Shown here piece after piece: positions 32,838 through 45,239 of a stretch of 64,000 nt of DNA. Where the stretch lies: the NCBI GenBank assembly GCA_021234155.1, contig JAJEKV010000001.1, positions 32,130,177-32,194,176 on the forward strand. Direction: 5' to 3'. The DNA is from Isoetes taiwanensis. Lineage: Eukaryota > Streptophyta > Lycopodiopsida > Isoetales > Isoetaceae. Made by a program: the position numbers and the translations under genes. The notes beneath the pieces were generated by a model. That model saw only the letters and a list, made by a program, of their open reading frames with translations, was not told the origin of the DNA and ran no database searches. Each line of letters starts with the position of its first letter. The stretch's first letter is position 1.

Positions 32838-33530
32838 TTTTTTTTTTTTGAAGAATATAAGAATATATTAAACCACTAGAATGCGATCAAGTACAATGAT
32901 AAGTGTGGTGCTAAGAAATGAAGCGTCCATCATGATCCACAATCTGTAGGAATGTCGACCAAATTTCACGCTTAACTGTGCCAGACAAGCTTGAGACTTG
33001 GTAAGCCTGCCACAACTTATGCCTCAAGATCGGAACCAACCGAAAAGGGCTAAGCACTGCATTCTGAAAGACCTTCGCTCTCCGTCTTTTCCAAATCAGC
33101 CACAGAAGCCAAGCTCTGCATAAATGAAATGCCTGCCGCTTGGCCACTGCCCACCTGCTAGGAAGGACTCCCAAGAGAATCTTCTGACTGCATAGTGAAG
33201 GCCTGCAATAAAAGGCGTTTGGGTGGTCAGGTCTTAAAGAATTTGCGCATTCCAAGCCCATAGATAAATGCTTGGAATCAAGCCTCTTAGAATCAGAGCA
33301 TATAAACACAACCCAATATATCTAACATTTCTGTTATTCACTGCCTAGCCTACAAAGGTTGTTGCATATAAGCATATGTGAACTTGATGTAAATTTTTTT
33401 TTACGAGCATTAGGATAAATAGAATGGGAAGCTATGAAATCTTGCAAGAAGACGTCGGCCAGCGATAGAGACGAACTTATGCCGCCAAAGAATCGGGGCT
33501 GCCATAGATAATCCAAGAAACAAATACAGT
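32838..33530 (-). mobile_element. LINE C-terminal fragment with poly-A tail
   Basis: Minus-strand frames contain FLPSRWAVAKRQ-like sequence (actual: LGVLPSRWAVAKRQAFHLCR), WLLWLIWKRRRAKVFQN and LSPFRLVPILRHKLWQAYQV, the usual end of plant L1-type ORF2. The stop is at 32911; a short 3' UTR and an A-run (T-run on the plus strand at 32840-32851) follow. Confidence 0.65.
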
Positions 33531-34013
33531 CACCTCAAAATGCAATAGTTTTGGAAGCCTGTAAAACCCAAATGCTCAAAATTTATAACACACGTTAAGA
33601 CTGACGAATCGAGAGGGATAAGAGTCAACCAGAAGGCACTCCTGCGGTCATTCGTGGCATGCATGCCGAGATGATCGGGTCAAGAACCCCTGCTCAAAAA
33701 CATAAGAAAAAATGTTCTCGATTTTTGGAAGAACGCCAAAAGTTCCGGCTACCAAAAAACCATCAATCTTAGGAAATCACCCTTTAAAAAAAACCAAAAA
33801 ACTTTTCCTCCACGCCGGAAATTTCCAAATTAAAAAGATTGATTGATTGAGTGATTGCATCAATTTTCACATGCGCACATCACCTTAGAATTGAGATATG
33901 CAGGTGGGTTCGAGAAGAGCGAAAAAACAGGGTTTGCCAATGCTTATAGCTGGGAATTATTGAAGATGAGGAGCACACTCTTCAGCACCACCCAGCATTT
34001 GCATTTATCCGAG

Positions 34014-34430
34014 TTCATTAGGAAGGAAGGAAGGAAGGAAGGAAATATATTTTAACGTCCGCGGAGACCAAACTTGACCTATGAGACGGTACATGCAGTA
34101 CACAAAGCAGATAAAACCACACCAAAAAGACAAATGCTACTATACAATGTGTCCCTACTACTGGGATGAAAAAACCCCCACATGGGAGGAAAAACCCTGG
34201 TAGTAGGCTCTCAGATCCCTTGTCCTGTAAGGGATTCTCTGACGGTAGAGACTTGCAAAATGTAGGATGCGAGACGTGCAACCATTGGCGATGCCAGCAA
34301 TTGATGCAGCGGTGCCGCAGAGCATCTAAGATCAGCATGTGTTGCTCGGATATGCGTATATGCCGGGCACTCTTGCAGAGCATGGTTGGATTGGTTACAT
34401 CTAGTCAACCACTACATGTAATGATGAAAA
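34014..34430 (-). mobile_element. 5'-truncated LINE 3' end (copy D)
   Basis: Minus strand: coding end with HALQECPAYTHIRATHADLR and MVARLASYILQV, then a 3' UTR with GGGGGTTTTTT and CATAGGTCAA..TTGGTCTCCGCGGACGTTAAAA, and a (TTCC)n tail at 34018-34043. Same family as copies A and B. Confidence 0.75.
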
Positions 34431-34600
34431 ACACCTTCAATGCTGGCATCTTACATTCAGGAGATATTAGACATGTGGGCTCAATTGTACCATGATCATT
34501 ACACTAACATCCATGTTTGCTTGTTTCTTTGTTTGGGTCGCATAGGCCATCCAGTCTTCGTAGATGATAGAACTCAATTCGATTCAATTCTCAAGTTTGA
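34431..34600 (+). mobile_element. 5'-truncated LINE 3' end (copy C)
   Basis: It begins LASYIQEILDMWAQL and ends GGGTCGCATAGGCCATCCAG, TCTTCGTAGATGATAGAACT, then a CAATTCGATTCAATTC tail. The internal hairpin part of the UTR is deleted. It lies head-to-head with copy D. Confidence 0.65.
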
Positions 34601-36626
34601 TCATATCCGAGATCTCTTTTATCTTGCACTTAGGCATTCCCATCATATTTTATAATCCAATGGTTGATGTTGGGCCAGCTCGCCGACACCTCCAAATTGA
34701 CAGCAAGGATGCGTATATTATACATTTTCCCACATGATTGTTTTGCATGATAAATGTATTCAAGATTCCACTAAACATATGTGTTCGTTAAAAGCACTTT
34801 CAAACATATAAAAATGCACATCCAATGCTACATTTTCGAACCCGTTACTTGGTTTCATCACATTGACAAGCTGGAGGAAGTTGTTTTAGGGAATGCATGT
34901 TTTGAATACGAAATTGATTCTGGGCTGGAAACATGCAGATGCGAGTCGCTTGGAGTTTCTGGTAGTGCATCCCCATGCGGCCACGTAGACTGAGCCAACA
35001 ACATGGGTCCTCCGATGAGAAACCACACAAAAACCTTTGAGTGAGCCCCCCTGATTATGATATTAAGGGTAATCGAATTGGTCTGAGATTCTCTGGCTGC
35101 TCCCTTATATAAATATTGGGTAGGCAAATACAGATCCCTTGGTGCCAGAATAAACACGTAGTAAACGCATCAGAATGGAAAATAGATACCATGGCCTGGA
35201 TTTTCGGGAATGGGAGGCCACACCCTGATAGGAAGATAAGACTGGATTGGTTCATATTTTTTAACTTACAGAGACTCAAATTTGAAGGCCTCAAAAGGCC
35301 ATGCGGGCCGGCCTTCAATTATGGCATTTTTTTATAACGATAAGCTTGTTTGTTTTTTTTTTTTTGAATATGTGGTGCTGGAGATCGGAGACGCCACATG
35401 CATGCTATTTTGTAATGGACATAAACGGCGAAATTTCCTCCTCTCGCCGCTGCGCCCATCACGCCTTTCTCTTTCTCAAGAGCACGTTGCAGACGCAGAA
35501 TAATACTAGTATGTTCAGCGTTAACATAGCTGCATATTTATGGCGCTTTGCATGCTTGCACCTTTAGAATTAAAAAAATGGAATGTTGTGGTTGGCGGCC
35601 AAGCTATGCATGTATGCAACATACAAGTGATGGAAAGAAAGTTTCTCCATTTATGACTTTGGAATGTTGACCCCATTGTTGGGAGATATTTGGAGGGGCC
35701 AAGATAGTGAGAGGGCATGGTCATGTGCCATAAACTCCAAATTAGTGATGATCCTATAGAATTTTTATGGTGCTTGAATGGTAGGGGAGATGCCACGAGA
35801 GGTCTGAGCCGCATCTGTATTAAAGAAACATACCTTACCTACCGTATAATTTGTATTTCATATAATTTCTTTTGACTATCTCATAGTGAGCTTCACAATC
35901 ATCTTACACCTCCTCCACTTTACATTTCAATCATCACCCGATCTTGCCTTTATTTGTATATCATTTGAACCCCACCCCAATCATTGCCTTTTGCCCTTTT
36001 CCGACCTTACACGTCATATCCAACGGGCCCTCGTATTGACAATGCATCTACACTTGTAGGATTCCCCTGTGAGCCTCATAACATAGACATGAAATGATGC
36101 CTATCCAATTCTTAATGTGGAAACATCAAGGAAACTAACAACAAAAAGTGTTCGTCAAAGAAAGCTTGCTGCATTAAATTATCTGCCTAGCTTCGAACAT
36201 TCAAAGCCCACACTCATTCTTGGCTTATATAAGTGTCATGATCAGCATGCAACCTTTCAAACCATATAATGACAAAAGCATAATTCCAAGTACCACAAAG
36301 ATATAGAGGCAATCTTTCGGATTATTATTTTTTTGCTACTTTATTGCAAAACAATCTAGCAACAAGAGGCGCAAGTGGTAACATTGACAATAGCTCGTCA
36401 TATATTTTAAATTCTTGTCAAATCTATTACATTGAAACTCTCCATTTGTATAATTGTAAAAGAGTTCCTAAAATGAATGAAACAAAATAAAATGGACAAA
36501 GATTGATAGCTTGCTATTGTAATGTTTTGTTTGACGCTCCCTTACCTAATGGAGTATTCTTGTAATAAAACTTATTTTGATAACCTTTAAGGGTACACAT
36601 GCTATTACCAAAAAAGGATGATTGCA

Positions 36627-36628
<2 letters not shown>
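34601..36628. other. No gene recognised
   Basis: AT-rich, repeat-like sequence with no coding, RNA or element signature that I can support. Confidence 0.35.
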
Positions 36629-36657
<29 letters not shown>

Positions 36658-36730
36658 GTGTTTTCGTATTGGATCCCATAAATTATTTAGTCTTCGTGGA
36701 CGATAAAAATTTAATCATTTTCATTCAATT
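36629..36730 (+). mobile_element. T-run and a very short LINE tail
   Basis: A run of about 29 T is followed by GGATCCCATAAATTATTTAG, TCTTCGTGGACGATAAAAAT and a TTCATTCAATTC tail, the last bases of the LINE family seen at 14398 and 47600. Confidence 0.5.
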
Positions 36731-37711
36731 CTTTACCTTTACACCTTACCAGCCAACATAAGCTCAAAGTTGCATTTACTTTCCTTGCCTTTATTTTTCA
36801 TCTTTTGTGATGGGCTTTGATTTTTGTTAGTGGCATGGGTTCTTGTGCTAGAATCTTAACACAAGCCTTTTCTCAAGAGGAAGAGGACATCACATCTTTC
36901 ATCTGCTAGAGACTAACTTCTCAACGAGTTGGCCGCTCAAGACCACAATGGTCAGCATACATTGCACGGTCTCATGAAAATCTTGTACTCTATATTGTGA
37001 GTAGAAAGATGTCACCATATGAAATTGGTACAATTTTTAGGGCCTAGAGGGTCAAGATCATGAGTAGTGGAAATCATAGGCTAAATCCCGATTCTTACCC
37101 TTATACAATCAATTTAATTAGTTATTGAATTAACAAAAAATAGAGATAGTACCCCCTTGCAAATACCAATAACATTTTCATTATTTGCTATTTCCAAGAC
37201 TTTATCTTATGTTTATGTCGTGATCCACTAGACAAGAAGATTGACATATCATAATGGAAACTATGATCAAATATATAGATCGATAAGGACAAGTGTAAAT
37301 GTCATTACAGTATTTAAGGCATTTTACATAACAAGCATATTCCTAACTTACTGGAAACCCATTAAGTGTGCCAGTGTTCGGGATTGATGAGATATAAGAG
37401 AAATCATCAAAATATCTCCTTTTTTAGGCATAAAGTATAAACTTTAACTACTTTGTGGAATAGATTTTTTTTCTCCTCTTTTATATTTTTAAAGGGTGTG
37501 AACCGAGCCTTTATTGTTCTACATATTCTGAACAAGTGCGTTGTGGACTTCCTCGTTCATTGGACCCATCGGTCCCATGATCTAGAGCATATGCTGAGGC
37601 CCCTGGGTATCTCTTTTTTCGATTAAAATATGGGTAACTTGAAATACGTCAGTGTCCTACTAAGAATGCTTTGACCAATACAACCAGCGAGCTGACGTGA
37701 TTATTTTTTCT

Positions 37712-37790
37712 ATTGAATCTATTGGTCTCCGAGGACGCTAAAAACCTATTCTATTCTATTCTATTCTATATTTTTTTATTTTTTCTTATA
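37712..37790 (+). mobile_element. Very short LINE tail (copy E)
   Basis: TTGGTCTCCGAGGACGCTAA followed by four CTATT units. It is present in unit 1 of the tandem duplication and absent at the equivalent place in unit 2 (about 38955). Confidence 0.65.
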
Positions 37791-38643
37791 CAATTTTTTA
37801 AGGGTATTGTCTATAGTTTCAGGTATGGTCATTTATACGTCCAAATCGAGTCCTCCTGGAACCCATATTATTGTGCGGTATATATATTCAGAGAAAGTTA
37901 CAAATAAGGTACATTGGGGATTAAAAAAAAAAACTCAGTGGAGAAAATATGCATTAGAAGAGGACATTGGGGGGGGGAGGGGAGAAGAGGGGAGAAGAAG
38001 AAACAATAAACTATGAAGTCTAAACAAGCTTTTTCCAAAAGAAGAGAATATCACATCTTTCATCTGAGATGAGTTGGCCACTTAAGACCGCCAACATTAA
38101 CAGTTGGTTAGCATAGATTGCATGCTCTCATGAAAGACTTGTGTTCTATATTGTCAATAGAAAGATGTCACTATATGAAATTGGTACAATTTTTTGGGCC
38201 TAGGAGCTCAAGATCATCGATACTAAAAATCATAGGTTAAAACCCCAGCTCTTGCCCCTTTACCATCAAATGATTAATTATTATATTGGTAAAAAATAGA
38301 GATAGTACCCCCTTGCAAATACCAATAATATTTTCATTATTTGCTCCAGACTTTTATCTTATGTTTATGTCGTAATCCGCTAGCTAAAAAGATTGGAAAA
38401 TCATAATGGAAACCATGATCAAATATATAGGTAGACATGGACATGCTTAAATGTCATTAACAGTATATCATTTTACATAGCAAGCATATACCTAATTTAC
38501 TAGAAACTCATTAAGTGGCAATGTTCGTGATTGATGAAATATAAGAGAAATCATCAAAATATCTTCTTCCTTCAATCAATAAAGAATAAACTTTACTTAC
38601 TTTGAGAATTTATTTCCTTTTTTTTTTCTTCTTCTTTTCAAAA

Positions 38644-38695
38644 TAAATAGATAGATAGATAAATATTATTTTAACATCCACATGGACGCGAGCTT
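38644..38695 (-). mobile_element. Very short LINE tail (copy G)
   Basis: Minus strand: GTCCATGTGGATGTTAAAAT followed by a (TATC)n tail. It is present only in unit 2 of the tandem duplication. Confidence 0.55.
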
Positions 38696-39070
38696 ATATT
38701 GTTCTATGTATTCTAATTGATGTATGTCTTGCACTACCTTGGACGTTGGATCCGTCATTCCTGTGATGCAGAGCATATATTGAGATCTTTGGGCACCTCT
38801 CATTTCGATTATATCATTTATGACTGGGGACGCCTATAATTTTGAAATATGAATGGGTATTCCTAATGTTCTGGAATATAAAATATGGGGACAAGGACCT
38901 CTAACAAAATAATTCAGTGACCTGATAAAAATCCCATAAAAATGCTTTGACTAATATAACCCATTCAATTTTTTATGGGTATTGTCTATGTTTTTCGGTA
39001 TAGTCATTTATACATCCAAATCAAATCCCTCTGGAACCCCCTGCTATCGTGTTATGGGAGATGTTATTTT

Positions 39071-40571
39071 TTTTTTTGGTTAGAAAAAAAATAAAAAATT
39101 CAAAAAATATTGGCAACTTTATGAACAACATATAAGTCCCATAACACACCAAAATAAAGAGTTATAAATTATATAAAAAAAAAAATATACAAAGAACAAC
39201 TGGCACTTAATTCCTAATTAAATTAATTTTTTTCCCATAAAACTTTCAATGTGACCTACAGTTGACTAATTAATCCATCAAGCCCTACTTTCGGGCAGAA
39301 TTGGGCGCCTGCTTGCTTAGTCATAATCCCTCAAGCCCTGATGTCGGATGAAGTTGGGTGCCTGCTTGCTTAGCCATTCTTGGCATTGGGCTTCCTTAAC
39401 AATCCGAACTACATATCATTTCCTTGCCGAATTATTTTCATCTCCTTTTAGCTAAAGAGGAGGGCCAATTGCTCGAAATTTTGCTTTTGGATGGGCTGAT
39501 TATGATCCCCTATTCTTGGGAGATGAGCAGCAAAAATACAACATCGTGGCTGCCTTCTTCAGGCATGATTCCTTTACACTGCATTATCGGAGGTGCTGGA
39601 GGCACCTCCTACTGGCCAAGTGGCCGATTTGCTCATAACCGACTCCTTGGCTGAAGATCGAATCTCATGGGTCGGGTCGGTTGGCCTTTAGATCAGCCTG
39701 ATCGGCCACTAAGCAAGCCGTGAAACAAAAGGCTTCATCTTTTAGGTTTTTTCGACCCAATCAGATGGTGCCACATCATCCACAATTATGCCAATTGTTC
39801 ACACAAGAAAACTATTATTTTTTTATTAATTTTTTCAAAAAAGCATTTGCCAATGGAAATCTCAGCATATGTTAACTAACAACTTTAACATACATGTATA
39901 TCTCTTGTTGTGAATAAAAGAAATAGTTTATGGAACAATTTTATGCTCCTTCAACTTGTCAATCCAGTAACGCAGAGATTTCTCATTGTTCCGCTAGCCA
40001 GAAAAACCAAATTCCTTGCTTTTGTTCATATTTAGGACCATAGGCTTAGGTCCCATGTTGAAAACTTATCTATGAAACTAAACTGGTCAACTTCTTCAAG
40101 CTTAGTAGGGTGCAAAGAATTCTTGGACACTACCTCATCCCACACATGTCCCTTGTTCCAAATTGAAACCCCCCGAATATGGAGTTGCCTCCACGCCAAA
40201 CTTCTCTGCTAATACTGGCCACAGATGTTATATACACATCCCCGCTTGTAATATTGAACTCCTCATTTTTTGCCCTAGGGTCTATAGCAGCCCAGATTCT
40301 TGTTCTATAATAAGTTCAGCATCAGAAGCATCCTGCAGGACTTGCCAAATATTTTTAATTCCAAGAAATTCAAAAGGCAGCTCCTCGTGCTTGCATATGA
40401 CAAAATACACACATTGCACCCATAGCATCCATCTGGTTTCTAGGGGCAAAGCCAAAGATGCCATTTGGCCTATGATTATTCCAAGTTAAACCCTCCTTTT
40501 TCTTAATGTTGCATTGAACTATTCAGTAGATGTATTGCACATGATTTTGCTTTTGAATCAATCAGTAATGT
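39071..40571. other. No gene recognised; short tandem repeat
   Basis: A 55-bp unit with TCAAGCCCT and GCCTGCTTGCTTAG is repeated at about 39277 and 39330. Minus-strand frames at 39900-40500 look weakly protein-like but are broken and not assignable. Confidence 0.35.
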
Positions 40572-40901
40572 GAAGTCGACCCCCTTGAGTCTGAGCCTTA
40601 GGTAGGATCCCCCTTATATTGATGTTACTGATGTTGTTGTTACAGATGCTATGTTATGATGAGCACCCTTCGAGGTGGACATATGTTATTTGATCCTATG
40701 TGCTTACATTTGTACACGCTTCTGCAGCTAGGACGATCCCGAGGAAGACGGGATGAATGACACGTCTATTCCTCCCCATCGAGTTCTTGTTAGATGGCAC
40801 ATGATAGATGGATGACCTCTGTTAGCTCGTGCATTGGCAAGAGGGATGAACTCTGGGTTCTTATATGATGGGGGCATCATATACGAGCAGGAGACGTCAC
40901 A
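40572..40901 (+). mobile_element. 3' part of a Ty3 LTR
   Basis: It matches the last 330 bp of the LTR at 24744-26268 (GTCGACCCCCTTGAG, CACCCTTCGAGGTG, GCTTCTGCAGCTAGGACG) and ends GGAGACGTCACA. The first 1.2 kb of the LTR is absent. Confidence 0.82.
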
Positions 40902-40902
40902 G

Positions 40903-40914
40903 TGGTATCAGAGC
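40903..40914 (+). promoter_or_regulatory. Primer binding site, tRNA-iMet
   Basis: TGGTATCAGAGC, one base after the LTR end, is a perfect complement to the 3' end of plant initiator tRNA-Met. Confidence 0.9.
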
Positions 40915-41344
40915 AATGATCTTAGAGGAGCAAGATCAAGCACTGGACATTTTCCCAGTTAGTACTTAGAACTTCCATCTTGGAGATAACAATCCAAGTA
41001 TAAACCTCAAAAATGGGAAATGTTTTTCTCATATTAGAATTATAAGCTAAGCTAGTAATAGTTAGCAAAAAACAAAGTTGTAAATTATAATGGAACCAAA
41101 AATTTTGTGTCTGGGGCCTTAGCTAAAATTTAGCTCATGGCTCTCGTGCACTGTGTGGGTAGTTGACCATAGTTCACCAAGAAAAATAGATAATTAGAGT
41201 AATCTAACAGCATAAGGTGGCTTATAGCTAGGAAAACCCGGCATACCCCTAAGAATGTGTTTAGAAAACATAAAATTAAGTTAAGAAAGAGTGACTACTC
41301 ATAGAATGCGCCAAGGACCTTCGCTAAATTTAGTTCGGGGCTCT
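40915..41344 (+). other. Leader of the plus-strand Ty3 element
   Basis: It aligns with the minus-strand leader at 24240-24730, including the AGCTAAAATTTAGCT palindromes. It jumps at about 41345 straight into late gag, so the accessory ORF and most of gag are deleted. Confidence 0.65.
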
Positions 41345-41639
41345 CGCATTAATCCCAAAACAGTGTCAGAAGCAGAGCCCAAGCCTTGCGCCTATAAAGA
41401 ACAGGTCCCCAAAGCAGCGAGAAAAAACAACAGTACTATCAGGATAAGGGGGAAGCTACTGGAAGCTATAGTCCAAAAGCAACAAGTCTAACACCTGCTA
41501 GACCACAGTACAATGTAAATAACGAGAAGCAGGACAAGAAGCAAGTCACCTTCAAGGATAAAGGGCAAGCGGGAGGATCAAACTAGTCCAAAGCAGTAAA
41601 GCAGTTTTTTGCAGTTCATCCCGAAAGAGAAGAGGCAAG

Positions 41640-42436
41640 AATGTATATAAAAGCAGTTGTGCTTCAGGTGCTTCCAACCGAGACATTGGACGCACAATTG
41701 TCTTTTTGTGATGAACACATCACTAGTAGAGCTAGGCGAATAGGAGACACCCCCAAAAAACGACGACGAAGAAGCTTGCAACTACATCCAGGGTGAGTGC
41801 CACATCTTTGCGGCCATTGACTCCGAGAATGCCGAGAGCCAATATCAGGCCATTTCAACAATGGAAAAAGTCAAAGCCAAATCTTTCATAGTGTTGATAG
41901 ACATGGGGGGTACCCATAATTTTGCTTCATCAAGAATGGTAGAAATGTTGAAGCTGAAATCTAGACCGGTAATATTGGCAAGTGGGGCAATCCGACACAC
42001 AACGGGAAAAAGGATCAACTTCGATATAGACTTGCCCGGCATCAACATTGCAATAGGAGCAGAGGTCATGAACATTGGCAAGTATGACCTGATCATAGGA
42101 ATGGAATACCTTGACTCGGCTGGTGCTATAATTGATTGCGGGAAGCGCAAAGTAACCTTGATGGCACCAAATGGCAAAATCATTGAGATAACATGTAAAG
42201 AAGCCACCCTCATCATGCAATGCATGTCTAATAAGAAATTACCTAAATGCATAAAGAGAGAGCAAGTGACCTATGTCTTCAAGCACGAAGTTGAGGAGCC
42301 AGAAACAGAGGAAGACAAGGAGAGCAAAGCATTGAGCAAGTTGCCGAAGCAAATAGCCAAGCTAGTGAAGGAATTCCATGCTCTGTTTCCAGACGAGATC
42401 AAGCAACTTCCTCCATACAGGGGGGGTCAAGTGTGA
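41640..42436 (+). pseudogene. Zinc knuckle and aspartic protease of the 41-45 kb element
   Basis: The knuckle is CFRCFQPRHWTHNC (C-x2-C-x4-H-x4-C) near 41660-41702, followed by a linker with GECHIFAAIDSENAESQYQA. The protease frame starts at 41861: SFIVLIDMGGTHNFASSRMV, GAIRHTTGKRINFDIDLPGI, DLIIGMEYLDSAGAIIDCG. The usual DTG triad reads DMG here, whereas the related copy at 12832 keeps DTG. The frame runs into the RT leader LPPYRGG before shifting at about 42425. Confidence 0.85.
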
Positions 42437-43290
42437 AATAGCACTTGAACCAAGGACTAATCCCACAAGTAAGGCATCGTACAGAATGACAGCTTAAGAG
42501 TTGGCAGAATTGAAGAAGCAGTTGCAAGAGTTGTTGGACCTAGAATTTATAAGATCTAGCGTGTCCCCGTTCGGGGCACCTATCCTATTCGTCAAAAATA
42601 AAGATGGAAGTTTAAGGATGTGCATTGACTATTGTCAGTTAAACAAGCACACGATCAAGAACAAGTATGCCTTACCCAGATCAGACGATTTGATGGATCA
42701 GCTCCAAGGTGCAAAATTCCTCTCCAAGATAAATTTGAGGTCGGGCTATCACCACATCAGGATTAAGGAAGAAGGCATCCATAAGACCGCCTTCAGAATG
42801 AGATATGGCACTATGAATGCCATACGGACTATTCAATGCCCCAGCAACCTTCATGAGGCTCATGAACGACATTTTTTGTGAGATTCTAGATACGTTCATC
42901 ATAGTTTTTTTTTTTATGATATCTTGGTGTATAGCAAATCCCTTGAGGAGCATGCACAACACTTGAGGAAGGTACTTGAAAATCTGAGAAGGCATCACTC
43001 TATGCGAAGTTGTCCAAAGTGTCACTTTGCTACTAAAAGAGTAGAGTACTTGGGACATGTAATTTCAGCAGAAGGGATTTTTATCGGCCTTGCGAAGATT
43101 GAAGCGGTAGTTGATTGGCCAGCACCGAAGAACATCCATGAAGTGAGGAGCTTCTTCGGCTTAACGGGTTATTACAGAAATTTCGTCAAGAATTTTGCCA
43201 AGATAGAAGCCTCATTAATGGACCTCACCAAAGCAGAGAAGATAAAGACTAGGCGAGTCATTGGCAAAAGAAGGCCCAAGCAGGATTCGA
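42437..43290 (+). pseudogene. Reverse transcriptase of the 41-45 kb element
   Basis: Blocks in order: [60 protein letters not shown], then a frameshift near 42820, FFYDILVYSKSLEEHAQHL and CPKCHFATKRVEYLGHVIS, IHEVRSFFGLTGYYRNFVKN. The catalytic FDDI motif is read as FYDI, beside a run of 11 T, so the enzyme would be inactive even in frame. Confidence 0.87.
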
Positions 43291-43869
43291 GATGCTGAAA
43301 GAGGCTTTAATGACTGCCCCAGTCTTGACATTGCTAGACCTAGAGAAGGACAAGTTGGTAGCAACTGACGCTCGCAAGATTGCAATAGAAGCAGTATGCA
43401 GGAGTCGAGGGTGGTAGTGTATGATTCAATGAAGATGAACGATCCTGAAATGCACTACCTAACCCATGATGAAGAATTGCTAGCGTTGGTAAGAGCATTG
43501 AAGATATGGAGACACTATCTATTGGAAAGGAAGTTCCAATTAGATACGGACCAGCAGAGTCTACAGTATGTCTTCACCCAACCACATCTCAACTTGCGAC
43601 AAAGGAGATGGATGGAGTTCCTAGAGGATTAAGTATGATTTCAACATCCTTTACAAATTAGGCAAGCAAAAATGTGGTTGTGGACACGCTTTCAAGGGAC
43701 CCTTTGACGAGGAGAGTCCATTGCAATGCCAGATCAACACTCACCAGTGAGTTTGGCAAGAAGATAGAAGAAACGTTACCAACGGACCGAGACTTCAAGG
43801 AAGCATGGGTAAGCCTTTCAAAAGTAGGCAAGAACAGACAAAGAGAGGGAGATCTTCAAGCATTTCAAG

Positions 43870-44700
43870 AAGAAAGGTAACCTATTGTACCATAAGAACA
43901 AATTGTGTGTACCAGAGTCATCCAAGATGAGGAAGCTGATACTCCATGACACACAAAATAGCCCAATAGCCGGCCACGCAGGTTCTATAAAAATCCACTT
44001 CAAAATAAGAAGTAGCTATTTTTGGCCTGGCATGAAGAAGCAGATAGCCAAGTACATTTGGAAGTGTCAACTATGTCAGCAGACAAAGGCAGAACAACTT
44101 CAGATTCCAGGAGCACTAGAGCTATTGCCAGTGCCAAATGCCAAATAGGAGATAATTAGCATGGACTTCATAACATAGTTTTCCAGAACCATAAGGGGAA
44201 GGATGCCTTAATGGTTGTAGTCGACAAGTTGTTGAAGATGGCACATTTTGTGCCATGCAGGACCACCGACAGGATATTGGACACCGCTGTGTTATTCACA
44301 AATGAGATCTTCAGACTCCATGGGATGCCGAGAGAGATAATCTCTGATAGAGATTCGAAGTTCATGAGCGCATTTTGGCAAGATCTCTTCAGCACCATTC
44401 AGACGAAGCTGTCGATGAGGGACATATCATTCTGAGACAGATGGGCAGACGGAGCGTACGACTTGGATACTTGAAGACATGTTAAGAAACTATGTCTGGA
44501 ACAAGCAATCAAAGTGGGACGACTGCATCCACTTGGTGGAGTTTGCATACAACAGCACCAAGCAGGAGTCATCTCAATTGTCGCTGTTCATGATGAACTA
44601 CGGCTACCAGTGCTTAATCCCATCTTGGCACAATCTCATATCCAAGGTAGAAGTATCCCAAAGATGCTAGTCGACATGCAACAATTGGTCGAGGAAGTAA
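43870..44700 (+). pseudogene. Integrase of the 41-45 kb element
   Basis: An HHCC zinc domain is readable (MRKLILHD, HAGSIK, then YIWKCQLCQQTK). It is followed by the catalytic core with SMDFIT, MVVVDKLLKMAHFVPC, REIISDRDSKFMSAFWQDL and, in another frame, a WNKQSKWDDCIHLVEFAYNS-like segment containing the core's last acidic region. Stops at 44146, 44177 and 44433 break the frame. Confidence 0.85.
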
Positions 44701-45239
44701 GAGGATATCTTCTAACAGCAAGAAGCCGACAGAAGAGCATAGCAGATAAGCACAGGACAAGAGAGTTCCAAGTAGGAGACAATGTTTGGCTGAAGACCAA
44801 GGTCAAACAAGTGAAGCTCTGCATCGGCAATTGCAAGAAGCTTGCTCAAAAGTGGGTTGGACCATTCATGATAACCAAAAGAGTAGGTAACCAATCCTAC
44901 AAGTTGGACATGCCAGCACACTTGAAGATCCATAGATTTTTCCATGTAAGTCTCCTAAAGAGGCACACTCCTAATCCAGAGGAAGTATTGGAGACACCGA
45001 CATTACTGGAAATGATGAACGATCAACTTAAGATTGTCCCGGAGGTTCTTCTTGATCGATCCTATAAGAAGACAAGAAGATCTCAATTTCTCCAAAACCT
45101 AGTGAAATGGATGCACTTACCAGTAGAAGGCTTTCTTAAATACCTCTCTAGAGCATACACCAATTGGGTGTCTAAGGTGTCCTTACAAGACAATTTCTCT
45201 TATTTTTATGCATATGATCCAATAATGTCCATGCCCTGA
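44700..45239 (+). pseudogene. Integrase C-terminus and chromodomain-like tail
   Basis: This is the end of a 241-codon open frame. REFQVGDNVWLKTK and KLAQKWVGPFMITKRVGNQS are the GPF region; IHRFFHVSLLKRHTPNP follows; VPEVLLDRSYKKTRRSQFLQ and LVKWMHLPVEGFLKY resemble a chromodomain (usual form LVKWKGYP). This places the family among plant chromoviruses. Stop TGA is at 45237. Confidence 0.8.

Larger units (their letters stand above)
36875..39070. repeat. 1.16-kb tandem duplication
   Basis: Unit 1 (about 36875-37885) and unit 2 (about 38035-39065) run in parallel with roughly 80-85% identity by eye. Shared phrases include ATCACATCTTTCATCTG, ATATGAAATTGGTACAATTT, ATAGAGATAGTACCCCCTTG, CTTATGTTTATGTCGT, ATAAGAGAAATCATCAAAAT and GGGTATTGTCTATAG/GGGTATTGTCTATGT. 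Each unit carries a LINE tail missing from the other. No coding sequence is seen. Confidence 0.8.
41345..45239 (+). mobile_element. Ty3/gypsy chromovirus, late gag to chromodomain, dead
   Basis: Domain order is zinc knuckle, protease, RT, RNase H, integrase, chromodomain-like tail, with many frameshifts and stops. It has a leader and primer site on the left (40903) but no 3' LTR is recognised on the right: the next feature is a LINE relic. The RNase H part (43290-43660) reads MHYLTHDEELLALVRALKIW and RQRRWMEFLED. Confidence 0.88.

Noticed and set aside
36629-36657. Long T-run as a terminator
   Set aside because: No RNA polymerase III gene lies upstream; it is more likely an A-tail remnant or assembly-sensitive homopolymer.
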